The notes under the pieces: model-generated
The model's input: the letters and a program-made list of their open reading frames with translations, nothing else
Database searches by the model: none
Told to the model about the DNA's origin: nothing
Part shown: positions 34,989-45,180 of the stretch, piece after piece
Numbering within the stretch: position 1 is the stretch's first letter
Layout of the letters: each line of letters opens with the position of its first letter
Made by a program: the position numbers and the translations under genes
Assembly (NCBI GenBank): GCA_016800925.1
Contig: JABCPU010000039.1
Span: forward strand, 124,001 to 188,000
Length of the DNA: 64,000 nucleotides
Direction: 5' to 3'
Origin: Suillus spraguei
Lineage: Eukaryota; Basidiomycota; Agaricomycetes; Boletales; Suillaceae

Positions 34989-36205
34989 TCAAGTGGGTGA
35001 TGTAACATAAAGCTTAATATGTGCTTCCACGAGTGTCTCTAAAGCTCGTGCACTAACAGGAGAATTCTTTATCGTGGTTCTCTGAGACAGCAAATAAGTA
35101 CGCAACCACCAAGAGGAATACATTCACGTACAAGAGCAAAAGCTGTACCACGATACACGAATCCAAAGAGTTCCTTAAATTCAGGATGCGCCTTGGACAC
35201 GCCGACTGCATCCAGATGTCTTACAGTGCATTTCTTGATGATCTGTGGAATGCGACGTCTGAGCACAGAAGGACATCTTGGAAGAGAGTTAAACAGACAG
35301 ATTTGTTCTCCTGCTCTATATCACCAATTCCTACATCAACCGCCCGCGCTTTACCTTTAACATCGCTGACGGGTCCGAAAACATCTGGGTCTGGTGCGTG
35401 GTTGGGTTTCTGTGCTGGGAGAGCGGGTACTTTAAATACAGCGCCGCCTTTTTCCTTGTCTTTTCCTCGCACCCGTGATTTTGAATTTGGTAAATGCAGC
35501 ATCACCTCTCTTGCCCGTCTCACCACCTCTGATTCATCTCCTTTGGCTTTGATCCTCGTGTTCGCTGCAAGCTCTCCGATAGACTGTGTGCGTGTGAGAA
35601 GATGCTGAGGCGGTTTTCGAGGTGTGGGATCGTCTGGGCGGGGAGCACGAGTGGCAGGAGTGATGCGTGCTACATGAATCGATAATGATGGAGTAGTCAA
35701 CGACGAATGGATCTTCCCAAATATTAATATTTCTGTTGTTGCTGGACCATCTACAAATGGCAATCAGTCCAGGTCACATAGAAGAGTCAAGGAGCGAATA
35801 TACCAGTATCTCCCAAAGCTACACGCACGCCTATTTCCGTCCGCCCATCAGGAGATAGATGTGATAAGCAGAGCATATTCTCAAAGTAAACGCGGGAGAG
35901 GATGGCAGATGGATGTATATCCCTGCTGGGTGTGTAAATGTGATGTGATAGAATTTTAATGTGTACACGTACATACAGACATCATCTGAGGGATCTATGG
36001 ATATATTCTTGAGTGACTCCGTCCCCTTTAGTCTGAGAGAGGGACGACCGCGCATGCTCTCGAGTGCTAGTGCCAGTGGATTGTGGAGGAGGTCTTTGTT
36101 AGCCATAATGTTCGCTGAGAATGTGAGTCCATCTAAGAGGATATAAGAGTCTGGCAAGGAGAGTGAGCCGCGATACAAGAGACGAGAGCTCGACGCTTCT
36201 GACAT
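34989..36205 (-). CDS. Conserved fungal protein, possible Sld7-like replication regulator
   Basis: Five exons: 35973-36205, 35804-35922, 35299-35750, 35132-35242 and 34989-35081, with introns of 50-56 nt. Total 1008 nt, 335 residues, in frame. The N-terminal ~130 residues look globular; the middle (about 150-240) is basic and disordered; the C-terminal ~80 residues (IIKKCTVRHLDAVGVSKAHP, EFKELFGFVYRG, ending LVEAHIKLYV) look like a compact helical domain. That tail resembles what I remember of the Sld7 C-terminal domain, a factor that acts with Sld3 in replication initiation, but this is a weak match from memory. Gene structure is well supported; function is not. Confidence 0.55.
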
Positions 36206-37272
36206 TCAAGACGACCGCGTTGTTGATGCTTGTTTACGCGTTCATGAGTCATATTTGGGTTTGTAGCTTTCCATAATAAGTACGAAAATAAACACTTCGT
36301 CCCGGTTTGTGGCAGCTGCGACTTACTTTTTTTTTCTGACGTTGAACATTGCTGTCATCTGGCCAGACAACTGAGGTTTATGGTTACCCAGATAGGGACG
36401 CCAGGTGGATCATGGTTCTGTCAAATTGATATCAGTCGTGCGTAGCGGTTCTCGATTCATGGAAATAATAAGCTCCAGCTTCAATTGAGCAAGGGACGTG
36501 AGTGAGGCTAATGTTACAGGCAGCCCCAGAAGGGTCAGCGTACTAGAGGTGGAATTGTACCTCTCCTCCTGAGGAGTCAACGTATAATGTCTGTTCCATC
36601 CGCTCCTCGGAATCCTGGACATTGGTTCTCTCAACTTCATAGTAGCTTAGAGTTCACGAGCTTCCGCCCCTTGTCGGTTTTTTGGGATATTTATGAGGTG
36701 AAGTATCTCTTAAATACCCTCTTATCATATGGAGAAGGGGTACAATGATGCATGATGTACATGTACCAAGCGGTTCAGGCGAGTCTCGACTAAGAATCTA
36801 CATCAATTTGCAGGTCGTTATCAGTTAAAAGCACCCACTAGGCCCGGGCCGTCGCGATAAGTATCAGTCCCACCAATTATTTCGTATTGATATGTCTATG
36901 GGTTACATATTCCGGACTGTAAATCCACTGGCCCTGGCACGGGGCTACTGGTGATGTTCTCGCTGCGAAGTTGTGTCTTCCAAGTTGCGTCATCTACCTT
37001 CATTCTTCAGCACAACCATTTAACCAAACCAATCACCACAGCCGCTGATACGGTGCATCGCTAAGATCGGATAAACTAGAAGTTGATCTTGGTGGAGCAG
37101 CCTGATTTGGTGTTATGATCAATCAATCGTGCTCTCAATATCATTTTGGGACGATGGCAGACGACCCATGGCCTCCAGCTGTAATCCAATTCGCATCATT
37201 CTTCTCGCTTATGTATCGCCAAGAAGACATTCAAAGCCTCCAAGTTGCGTTTCCCCCTCCCCCTTACTGAGG
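36206..37272. other. Divergent intergenic region
   Basis: Lies between two genes transcribed away from each other (34989-36205 minus, 37273-39182 plus), so it should hold both promoters. A GGCCCGGGCC palindrome occurs near 36842. No other feature supported. Confidence 0.5.
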
Positions 37273-39182
37273 ATGTCCACTCTCAGCGATCCAACAGCAG
37301 CAGTTGACACCGTCAACACAATCAACCACTTGCCCACGAGTGTCTTCTATCATGCCCGCGATGACCCTGAGAGGAGATTAGTGAGGAAGCTTGATTTGCG
37401 TATGTCCATACTACTGGTTTTACATACCCTGAACTTGGTTGGTCCGAGACTTTGCGAACTCTATTCTGATGCTCACTGTGCATCCCAGATCGACAGAACC
37501 AATATTAGGTATGTTAAATACCGTTGTACTTGCATAGATCTTATGGCGTTTATAGCAACGCTCGGTTACAAGGTTTCGAGAAAGATCTCCACCTACATGG
37601 GCAACAATACGCTACGACTTTGTCCATCCTATATGTTGGATATATTGTTATGCAAGTGCCAGGGTGAGTCTCGTCCTTCATCGAGAAACAGCTGAACGTA
37701 ACTTTTTTCCAGGAATATGTTCATGCATTGGCTGGAGAGACCTTCTATCATCATTCCGTCCTGTATGTTAACGTGGGGCATAATATCGGTATTGACAGGT
37801 TTGTTGACACTGATCGTTCGTGAACATGACTGCTAAGGATGCTCAGGGATCACAACGAAGTATACATCTATGTTTTGCATAGTCCAGATCCAGTCTTTAA
37901 TTGTTTGACCCAAGTTATACTGGGATTGTTGTCGCTCGCTTCTTTCTTGGCTGTGCCGAAGCTCCCTTCTATCCCGGCATGGTATTTCTTGTATCTAAAT
38001 GGTACAAGCGGGACGAGCTCGCCCTGAGAATAATTCTCGTTTCTTGTGGAGCTTTTCTGAGCTCTGCATTCGGATCTCTGTTGGCATCTGGTATACTTCA
38101 CGGCATGCAGGACAAACTTGGTCAAGCTGCATGGAGGCAGGTGATGGTCGTCTCTATCACTCCTTGGAGCTGAATGATCTGTAGATGGTTGTTTTTTATT
38201 GAAGGTGGCATCACGATCTTTGTCGCGATTTGCGCGTTGTTTATACTCCCTGATTTCCCCCACAATACCAAATTCTTCACTCCGGAGGAAAGAGCACTTG
38301 CTATCTCTCGCCTTGCAGAAGATCACTATGGTGGTGCTGATGAACTTGGGAAGCAGACGTCGATGCAAGGACTGCGGGATGCTTTGTCTGACCGGAAAGT
38401 GTGGTGGTTTGCAGTTGCGGCCATGTTCCAGTTGATAGGGCAGTCTTTCTCCGCTTACTTCCCGACGCTGTGTGCGACATTGGGATATGACACCACTGTG
38501 ACATTGCTACTTTGTGCTCCTCCGTGGGTGTTCGCGGGCATGGTTGCATTCTTTTTTTCATGGTTAGTGGATCATTTCTATCGGAGAATCGCATCTCACA
38601 GAGATCAGGCTCTCTGACAAGCAGCAGAAGCGTTACAAATACATCCTCGTCTCCGAAGCATTCGGCGCCCTTGCATTCGTCATATCGATCTGTACGATGA
38701 ACAAGGCTGCTCGTTATATTTCACTGTAAGTGGTATCGCTACTCATGGAGCGCCACTCTTGTACTCAGAAATGCACAGGTTCCTGGTGGCTCAAATCGTC
38801 ACTGCATACTTGCTGCTCTTCGGGTGGATCAGCAACACGTTCGCCAGAGAACCTGCGAAGCGCGCCGTTGCTATTGCTTTGATGAATTCAATGGGACAGA
38901 CAGGCAATATTATTGGATCGTCGGTGACCTTATTACTGATCTCTTGCTCTCGCTAACTATTCATGACTGCACTTTTCGTATAGATACGTATTTCCGTCGA
39001 ACTGGGGCCCGACATATCGTTACTCCTATATCATTTCCGTCGCTGCACTTGGAGTTGCGACAGGCATGCTTGGTGGTATGTATTTGTATTTGAAGCGTTT
39101 GAATGAGCAAAATGAGAGGAGCGAGCGGGATGTGAAGGATGTGAATGATGTTCGGGAGATTAGTTTTAAATATCTGATGTAG
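37273..39182 (+). CDS. MFS anion:cation symporter (allantoate permease-like)
   Basis: Ten exons: 37273-37437, 37489-37508, 37556-37663, 37713-37798, 37847-37859, 37915-38136, 38185-38562, 38609-38725, 38779-38919 and 38984-39182. They total 1449 nt, 482 residues, in frame. Features of the ACS/Dal5 family: RKLDLRMS before TM1, IDRTNISNARLQGFEKDL after it, GCAEAPFYPGM in TM4-5, WRWLFFIEG before TM6, and about 12 hydrophobic segments. It would import an organic anion or vitamin across the plasma membrane; substrate unknown. Two exons are very short (20 and 13 nt), and intron 38137-38184 appears to use a GC donor. The C-terminal tail is charged and cytosolic. Confidence 0.88.
38137..38184 (+). 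other. Probable GC-AG intron in the MFS gene
   Basis: Donor AG|GCAGGT and acceptor CTGTAG|A. This 48-nt intron is phase 2 and joins codons to give AAWRWLFFIEG, matching the family. The alternative GT donor 3 nt downstream leaves the frame broken. Confidence 0.7.
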
Positions 39183-40091
39183 TTAAAGATTGCAATATCG
39201 GTCGCTTAGACCCTGCCAGTTACCACACTTCTCGGTGTCCATCAAGGGTCTGTGAGACACCCAGTTTCTGAGATCCTTTGCCATCTAATGATAGTACATA
39301 CTCTTGCATTCCCTCGTCGTGAGCCTCCAGCACCTCCAGCGCCACGCCCACTGCTAGGAATATCATCTCACCTGTCCCTGTAGTAGTGTTTATTGAGTTA
39401 TCCGCAAGTCTCAGACACGTCGTCGAAGTACGATCTAACTCGATTGTACAGGGAACCCCCTAACAAACGCGTACACAAAAACTAGCTACTGTATTTATCC
39501 ACCGACGATTTAAGGTTTAAGCCACCGTTTCGGCTCCTTCCGAGTCGAGCTCGTCACTAAATATTCCAACAGTGTTGCTGTGGTTCCGGTTCATATCCAG
39601 CTTTAGCCAGAAGCGGCGCTATAATTAGCCAAGCCATCTACCTCAGTGTTTCTACCGCCAGTGGCGAGCCAACTGCAAGCCGTGTGAAGCCTACTAGACC
39701 TTGGCTACCGCCAGTGGCTGTGTTCTGGCGGAATACCTGAAATAGAAGGTAGCTCTCATCTGTTTGCAGCCTCTGGAAATCACCGTAGATACTATGTAGA
39801 TCAGTCTTATTGATTGAATATTAATGTCTGGTATCACCTAAACGCAACATCAAGTCCTCAAGTTGTGTCCTACCCACTCCCAGCTTTGAAAATGAGCAAC
39901 AAAAGGCCGAAAGACTGGTGGTGGGTATATTTTGATACTCACCCAGATTTCGAGAAGAAACTGTTAAAATCCGCGTCCGATAGCCCCTATCTGGAAGAGA
40001 TATCCGGAAATGATATCCGGATGTATTTCCGGTCATGTGACCTGTCATCCGGATTAGGTTACTCCTCTTAATCACCAGACTTCCTGTCAAG
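39183..40091. other. Intergenic/repeat region left of the hAT element
   Basis: Contains a short open frame at 39814-40071 (KRPKDWWWVYFD...) of unknown origin and several TTCCGG/ATCCGG motifs near 39990-40050 that recur right of the hAT element (about 41070-41290), suggesting that the hAT copy landed in an older repeat. Confidence 0.4.
40084..40091. repeat. 8-bp target-site duplication of the hAT element, left
   Basis: CTGTCAAG, identical to 40894-40901. Confidence 0.88.
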
Positions 40092-40893
40092 TAGTGATGT
40101 GCCGGGCCTGGCCTCAGGCCCTCAGGCCTACTTGACAGGCCTCATCAGGGCTTGGGCCTGGCCTGGGTATCTCATAGGCCATGGCCTGGGGCTCAGGCCA
40201 GGGCCTCTACATAGGGAAGGCAATTGCTGGAATGTACTGTGCAGTAGACTAAATTGAAATTGTAAGGATCTGCTGGAAGTTGGCTGAACAACATAACCAG
40301 CCTGAGAATGACTCTCACAGTTGGGTCTGACATTTATCTTACACTACTAACTTAAACTTGAAGTTAAATGCTCAGCAATACCCAGTGTGGGCATCTCTTG
40401 CCCATGACTACTTATCTATCATGGCTACCTCAGTATCGAGTGAGCGTGCCTTCTTGGCTGCTGCTCTAACCATTACCAAGTGGCGAAATTGCCTGAAGGG
40501 TGATGTTGTGGAGGCTATCCAAGTCTTACATATGTTGTACAATTGCAACCTTATGTTTCGTGAGCCTCCCCCTTCATCTGCTTTAGAGCTAGCATTGGAG
40601 GAGCCGGAAGTTGGTGAGGAAATTGATTCTGGTGTTCAAGGGAGCACTGCCTGGGATTTGGAGCTATCTGATATATTGTCTGACTAGTACTGCTAGTGCT
40701 CCAAAAAATAAATATTGCATTTTTCACTATTTCTGCATTTTGATTGTGAGGCCCTGGCCTGGGCCAAAGCCAAGCCTGGGCCAGGCCCAAGCCCTCTGGA
40801 TGGGCCTGGCCTGAGTTTTTCACCAGGCCTGAGCCCTCTGAAGCCAGGCCCAGGCCATGGCTTTCAGGCCAAGCCAGGCCCGGCACATCACTA
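40092..40893 (+). mobile_element. hAT-derived element, internally deleted, with TIRs
   Basis: 802 bp. It starts TAGTGATGTGCCGGGCCTGG and ends with the inverse of a near-identical sequence. An 8-bp target duplication, CTGTCAAG, flanks it at 40084-40091 and 40894-40901, the length typical of hAT. Both subterminal regions are packed with GGCCTGGCC / CAGGCC motifs in both orientations. Inside is only the C-terminal dimerisation part of a hAT transposase. It can therefore move only if a full transposase acts in trans. Confidence 0.9.
40358..40687 (+). pseudogene. C-terminal dimerisation fragment of a hAT transposase
   Basis: 109 codons containing YPVWASLAHDYLSIMATSVS, SSERAF and KWRNCLKGDVVEAIQVL, the conserved C-terminal hAT dimerisation region. 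The catalytic DDE part is missing. A D/E-rich tail ends ELSDILSD. Confidence 0.85.
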
Positions 40894-40901
40894 CTGTCAA
40901 G
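40894..40901. repeat. 8-bp target-site duplication of the hAT element, right
   Basis: CTGTCAAG, identical to 40084-40091. Confidence 0.88.
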
Positions 40902-41840
40902 TAGCAGAGTAGACTAACACTCATCCATAGTAATGATAGCATAGTGTACAGCTACTTACTCCAGACTCCATCATATCATTGGAGATGATGACAGAGATAC
41001 TCCATACATATTTAGTATAAGAACAACATATAAACTACAAGTTAAAGGGTCAAAATAAGAAATCTTTTCTGTACCGAAGTTACTCTACTCCTATAAAACC
41101 GGATTTCCAATCCTTTCCGGTTCCTAACATAGTCCGCTCTTCTGGAACTCCTATTTCCGGAATACCTCTGGAGAACATCTTGGAAACCTCCTCCAGAAAT
41201 CCTTTCAGAAACTTTATCGGAAACTCATCCAGAAGCCCTCCAGATTCTTTCCCCCTATACTCCGGCTATAATCTTATCAGAAACTCCCTGCAGCCTATGC
41301 AAACGAGAAAGAGAGATGACTGAAATTTATGTGTGGAGCATGCAAGATTAGCAGAGTGATTGATGAGCAGCAGAAGGATCGTGAGGAGCAGCACCAAGGT
41401 CTACAAAATGATGTGCGAATGTATGATCAAATCATCACATATTGTAAGCCTCTTGTCATATTCCATACATCCGATCTCAGATCAGATCAGATCAGATCAG
41501 ATCGATCCTACTTCTGTCCGGTCCACAAATCCTGTCCGGATTACCCATCCGAAAGTCCCTACTTCTCACACTCTAACTCCCTTGTGGACATCTGCGTCTA
41601 TCTCCTTTCGGTAACCCTCCTGTCTCCGGTATTCCGGCTATGTATATTTCCTTCCTGCTTATTGATCCATTACCTATGTCTCATTTCCGACTCGTGCTTA
41701 TTGATCTGCTGTGCATTGACTAATAGACTTCCGTTATACTTTGTACATAGCCCTTGGTCCCGGACTCGTTGATTATCCATTGTAGCGAGAAAAGTCACAC
41801 TGACTGTCAAAACCCCATTTTCGACAAGCGTCTTGTTACC
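40902..41840. other. Unassigned repeat-like sequence
   Basis: Contains TTCCGG-type motifs and the AGATC microsatellite at 41474-41505. The open frame 41329-41772 crosses the microsatellite and shows no known domain. No gene supported. Confidence 0.4.
41474..41505. repeat. Microsatellite of AGATC units
   Basis: About six units of AGATC in a row, the first imperfect (AGATC with preceding GATCTC). Confidence 0.8.
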
Positions 41841-42724
41841 GTCTGCGGCAGCAACTGAAGAATTTCCTTATAGTGATGAAATAGCCTTTTCGCTCTGCTA
41901 AGGTGGAACCGTTCTTCTCCCATGAACCCTTACCAGATCCTGCGCTGATGCCCTCATGTCCCGTCCAATTCCATCTAGAATCCATTGGTGCGTAGTTACC
42001 TCGCTTCCGCCGTTACTAAATCTACAGCAGGATTTACCTTACATCTCAAGGGGCCGCTGCATGCTGTGTGCCTCTTTATTAAATACCCTGTTTATTTTCT
42101 TTCTCGCTACCAGACTCACATAGCTATCTCATACGTGCTCGCATATGTTAAAAAGGACTCAACATACATACCGTTATTTTTACTTCCCATTACATCCCTT
42201 CACTAGGACTTAGTATCTGAAACACTCACTAGTTGCAATCTATTTGCCTTTGAACTTTTCTCTGTTTGAACTTCGCTCATTGATTTAACCGCCAGTGACT
42301 TTACCACTTGAAGTACTGCGCGACTTTCGACTTCATCACTCATAACCGGACCACGGCCAGTGATCTCGCTGGGTTGTTACCTCTCTCACCAATGTTCCCG
42401 CTCGTACAGAGTTGCCACTACTGCTACCGCACCGCCAGTAGTAATGACATTTTCATCTCGCTCAAGTAACTTTGTCCTTGCTCTCGCTAGCTAACCATTG
42501 CAGCTATCCTTACCGCGTGTGTACCACTGACATCGCGCTAGTTACCACCACTAACCTCGGAAGTCGAAATTCTCGTTGCCTTATTAGTACTTTGTTGTTT
42601 CCTTCGCACTAACTTAGAAGGAATTGCTTCTATTGCAGTCCTCTTGGGTTGAACATCTCACTCGCACCTTCAGTAGGATTATCGCTGTGCTTATACTTAG
42701 GCCAGCGCTAGTTTCTTCGTTTCA
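41841..42724 (+). repeat. Left arm of a large inverted repeat
   Basis: Reads GTCTGCGGCAGCAACTGAAG at its outer end and matches, in inverse, the right arm ending at 46768. Similarity is high but imperfect, continuing through the block with CTACAGCAGGATTTACCTT and the block with GCAGTCCTCTTGGGTTGAAC. No coding potential. The family is not recognised. Confidence 0.7.
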
Positions 42725-43438
42725 CCATTCTAGTTACTTACAGTATATAAACCAGTTGTAAATTTCCATGAAACCTTAGTTCGAATATCAACTTAGATTC
42801 TGCTCATTCTGTTCCTCCAGACTTGAGTTACTTCCAGCTCTAGTCATCTTCCGAGACTTAGGATTGATTCCTACAGTCTACATTTCCGACTCTACCTTCG
42901 GGTAGTCTATCTCTGTTAGTTTCTAGTTAGGAACTCATTCCAAGACTAGTCTTAATCCTCGTTCCATCTCCATGTTCCGGATAACCTTCGGACATGTCAT
43001 ACCTGAAACCTTCAGATGCCTGGATCCGTTACGCTACCACTTCCGGATCTTCAGACATATATCCTTCCTCTGAAATAAGGGGCATTACTCGGGAAAGGGG
43101 CACAGTGCATGAACTGAGGCCAAAGCCCTTCAGATTCCTTACCCTTTGAGTATGGTCTTAACACCTCTCTATACTACTATCAGTTCTGTTAGTTATTTTT
43201 TCAGTATGGTCAAGATCAGAGAGTACCATCAAGGACCAAGATTGCCCATAGATACATGGAAGAGCTGATGCTATGGTTCCCCATCTCAATTCTTGTGATA
43301 GGCAACCACCAGAAGTGCATGCACAGGCACATGCTCTATCCATTGAAAGGGGCTGGATTAAAGCACCAAGACCTGTTCATGAGGTTATTAGTTTGAATTC
43401 ACCACAATTCTCAGGTGTTAGTTTTGAATCACCAACAA
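42725..43438. other. Sequence between inverted-repeat arm and LTR
   Basis: Non-coding, with ATTCCGGA-like motifs. It abuts the 5' LTR of the truncated Gypsy copy. No gene or repeat identified. Confidence 0.4.
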
Positions 43439-43911
43439 TGTTACAATCATATGTGCCCCTATTCATTTTCCTCTTGACTCTACTCTATGTATCACATGAC
43501 ATACTTCCCAATTCATACATTCAACACGTTTGTACCATAGTTGCCTTCCTTCTTAGGATATGCACTTACATTCTCATATCTCTCTTGGTCCGTGCGCACA
43601 TATTGGCTTATTTAAGCATGCTGAATTACACTTGTGTACTTTACTTTAATCTTACTGGGTTTTACCTGGAATCTCCTTTGCTTAGGTCTCCAACCTAAGT
43701 CATCTGAATCGTTTCTAAGTCTAAGCACTCCTTAGTCTTAGTCATTATTCTTGATTGTCTTTGAGTCGCGACTCTTAAACTTGAACTCTGTTCATACTCA
43801 GAACTCTCTGTGTACTTACTGTCCTCATTCTCTTTTGAATGTAGTAGAACTTCCCAGCAGACCGGCTGTGTCTTTTCACTGTCGCTGGTGACGCCACCCC
43901 AGTTCGTAACA
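43439..43911 (+). repeat. 5' LTR of the truncated Gypsy copy
   Basis: 473 bp, TGTTACAATC at the start and GTTCGTAACA at the end, with a TATTTAAG box and the ACTTTAATCTT transcript-start candidate conserved from the complete element. Confidence 0.85.
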
Positions 43912-44030
43912 AAAGATTAAAGTCCCACAAACACGCACATCCATGAGCATAGATCCTAGATTCAAATCGTTTTGACAAAGCCCTTGCATAGTATCTACTC
44001 GGACTAGAGGCATCACAGCAAGAAGACATC

Positions 44031-45180
44031 ATGTCCACAACTGCACTGAAACCCGCTGAAATAAAAATCGCACACCCTCCTAACTTCGATGGCGATCACG
44101 ACAAAGCTGAATGCTTCCTTATTGCATGCAAAGCATATCTTGACCTCAACAATCAAACTTACACGAATTATAAATCAAAGATTATCTTCGTTACCTTGTT
44201 TATAAACAAAGGCAATGCTGGAAGCTGGGTACAAGAGTTTATGAAAAGCACCCAAGACCCTAACAACAAGAATATGGCAGGTGTAGCCATTGGATATGGA
44301 ACGTGGTGTTACGAACTGGGGTGGTGTCACCAGCGACAGTGATAAGACACAGCCGGTCTGCTGGGAGGTTCGATTATGTTCAAAAAAGAACAAGCACTAC
44401 CACTAGGAAGTGTTCTGCGTAGGATTGAAGGTTCGATTGAAGAGCCGCAACTCTAAGATGATTAGTAGAATAGAGACTAAGGCTAAGGAGTGCTTAGACT
44501 TAGAGACGATTCAGACGACTTAGGTTGGAGACCTAAGCGAAGGATATTCCAGGTAAAACCCAGTAAGATTAAAGTAAAGTATACAAGCATAATACATCAT
44601 GCTTAAATAAGCAAATATGTGCGCACGGACCAAGAGAGATGTGAGAATGTATGTGCGTATCCAGAGAAGGAAGGCCACTATAGTACAGATGCGTTGAGCA
44701 TATGAGTCAGAATTGTGTTACATAATATACAAGATAGAGTCGAAAGAGAAAATGAATAGGGGCACGTACGATTGTAACACATGGGCCGATTTCCTCAAAG
44801 AGTTTAATGAAAACTTTGAAGCTGTTGATCTGGAAGGTACGGCTATGGTTAAGCTCCACAAAATCAAACAAGGAGGAGACCTCCAAATGTACATCACTGA
44901 CTTCCAAGCCCTTTGTCGACAAGTGGAAGTCTCTGACGATTCTTCCATGAAACAATTCTTCATCGACGGACTAAACCAAGGTCTCCTTACCAGTCTCTTT
45001 AAAACTGGTATCGCCCTCTCATCATTCCAACAAACCATGAAACTCTGCGTCACACGTGATAACAACTACACCCAGTTGAAAGGAATCACCGCCCGTCGTC
45101 CGCAACAGAAGAAGAGTAATTTTGGAAGCCATCACTATGTGAGCTCCAAAGATAAAGACGCTATGGAGGTAGATCGTTGA
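44031..45180 (+). pseudogene. Gypsy gag, split by a solo LTR and truncated
   Basis: Segments 44031-44306 and 44785-45180 join in frame across the TSD at a Trp codon (GYGTW then ADFLKEF), giving a capsid-type gag related to that at 52335. It ends MEVDR, just where the other copies continue to the CCHC knuckle. So the frame was intact before the solo LTR arrived, apart from the 3' truncation. Confidence 0.82.
44307..44779 (-). repeat. Solo LTR, minus orientation, inside gag
   Basis: 473 bp of the same LTR family, inverted: it reads TGTTACGAACTGG at its left end and ends GATTGTAACA. Flanks are CGTGG (44302-44306) and CATGG (44780-44784), a 5-bp target duplication with one change. The internal region was lost, presumably by LTR-LTR recombination. 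Confidence 0.85.

Larger units (their letters stand above)
43439..45178 (+). mobile_element. Truncated Ty3/Gypsy copy: 5' LTR plus partial gag
   Basis: An LTR (43439-43911) of the same family as the complete element at 51661, followed directly by the same primer site AAAGATTAAAGTC and a gag at 44031. Coding sequence stops at 45178-45180, before the zinc knuckle, where the inverted-repeat arm begins. Divergence from the young copies shows it is older. A solo LTR has inserted into its gag. Confidence 0.82.
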
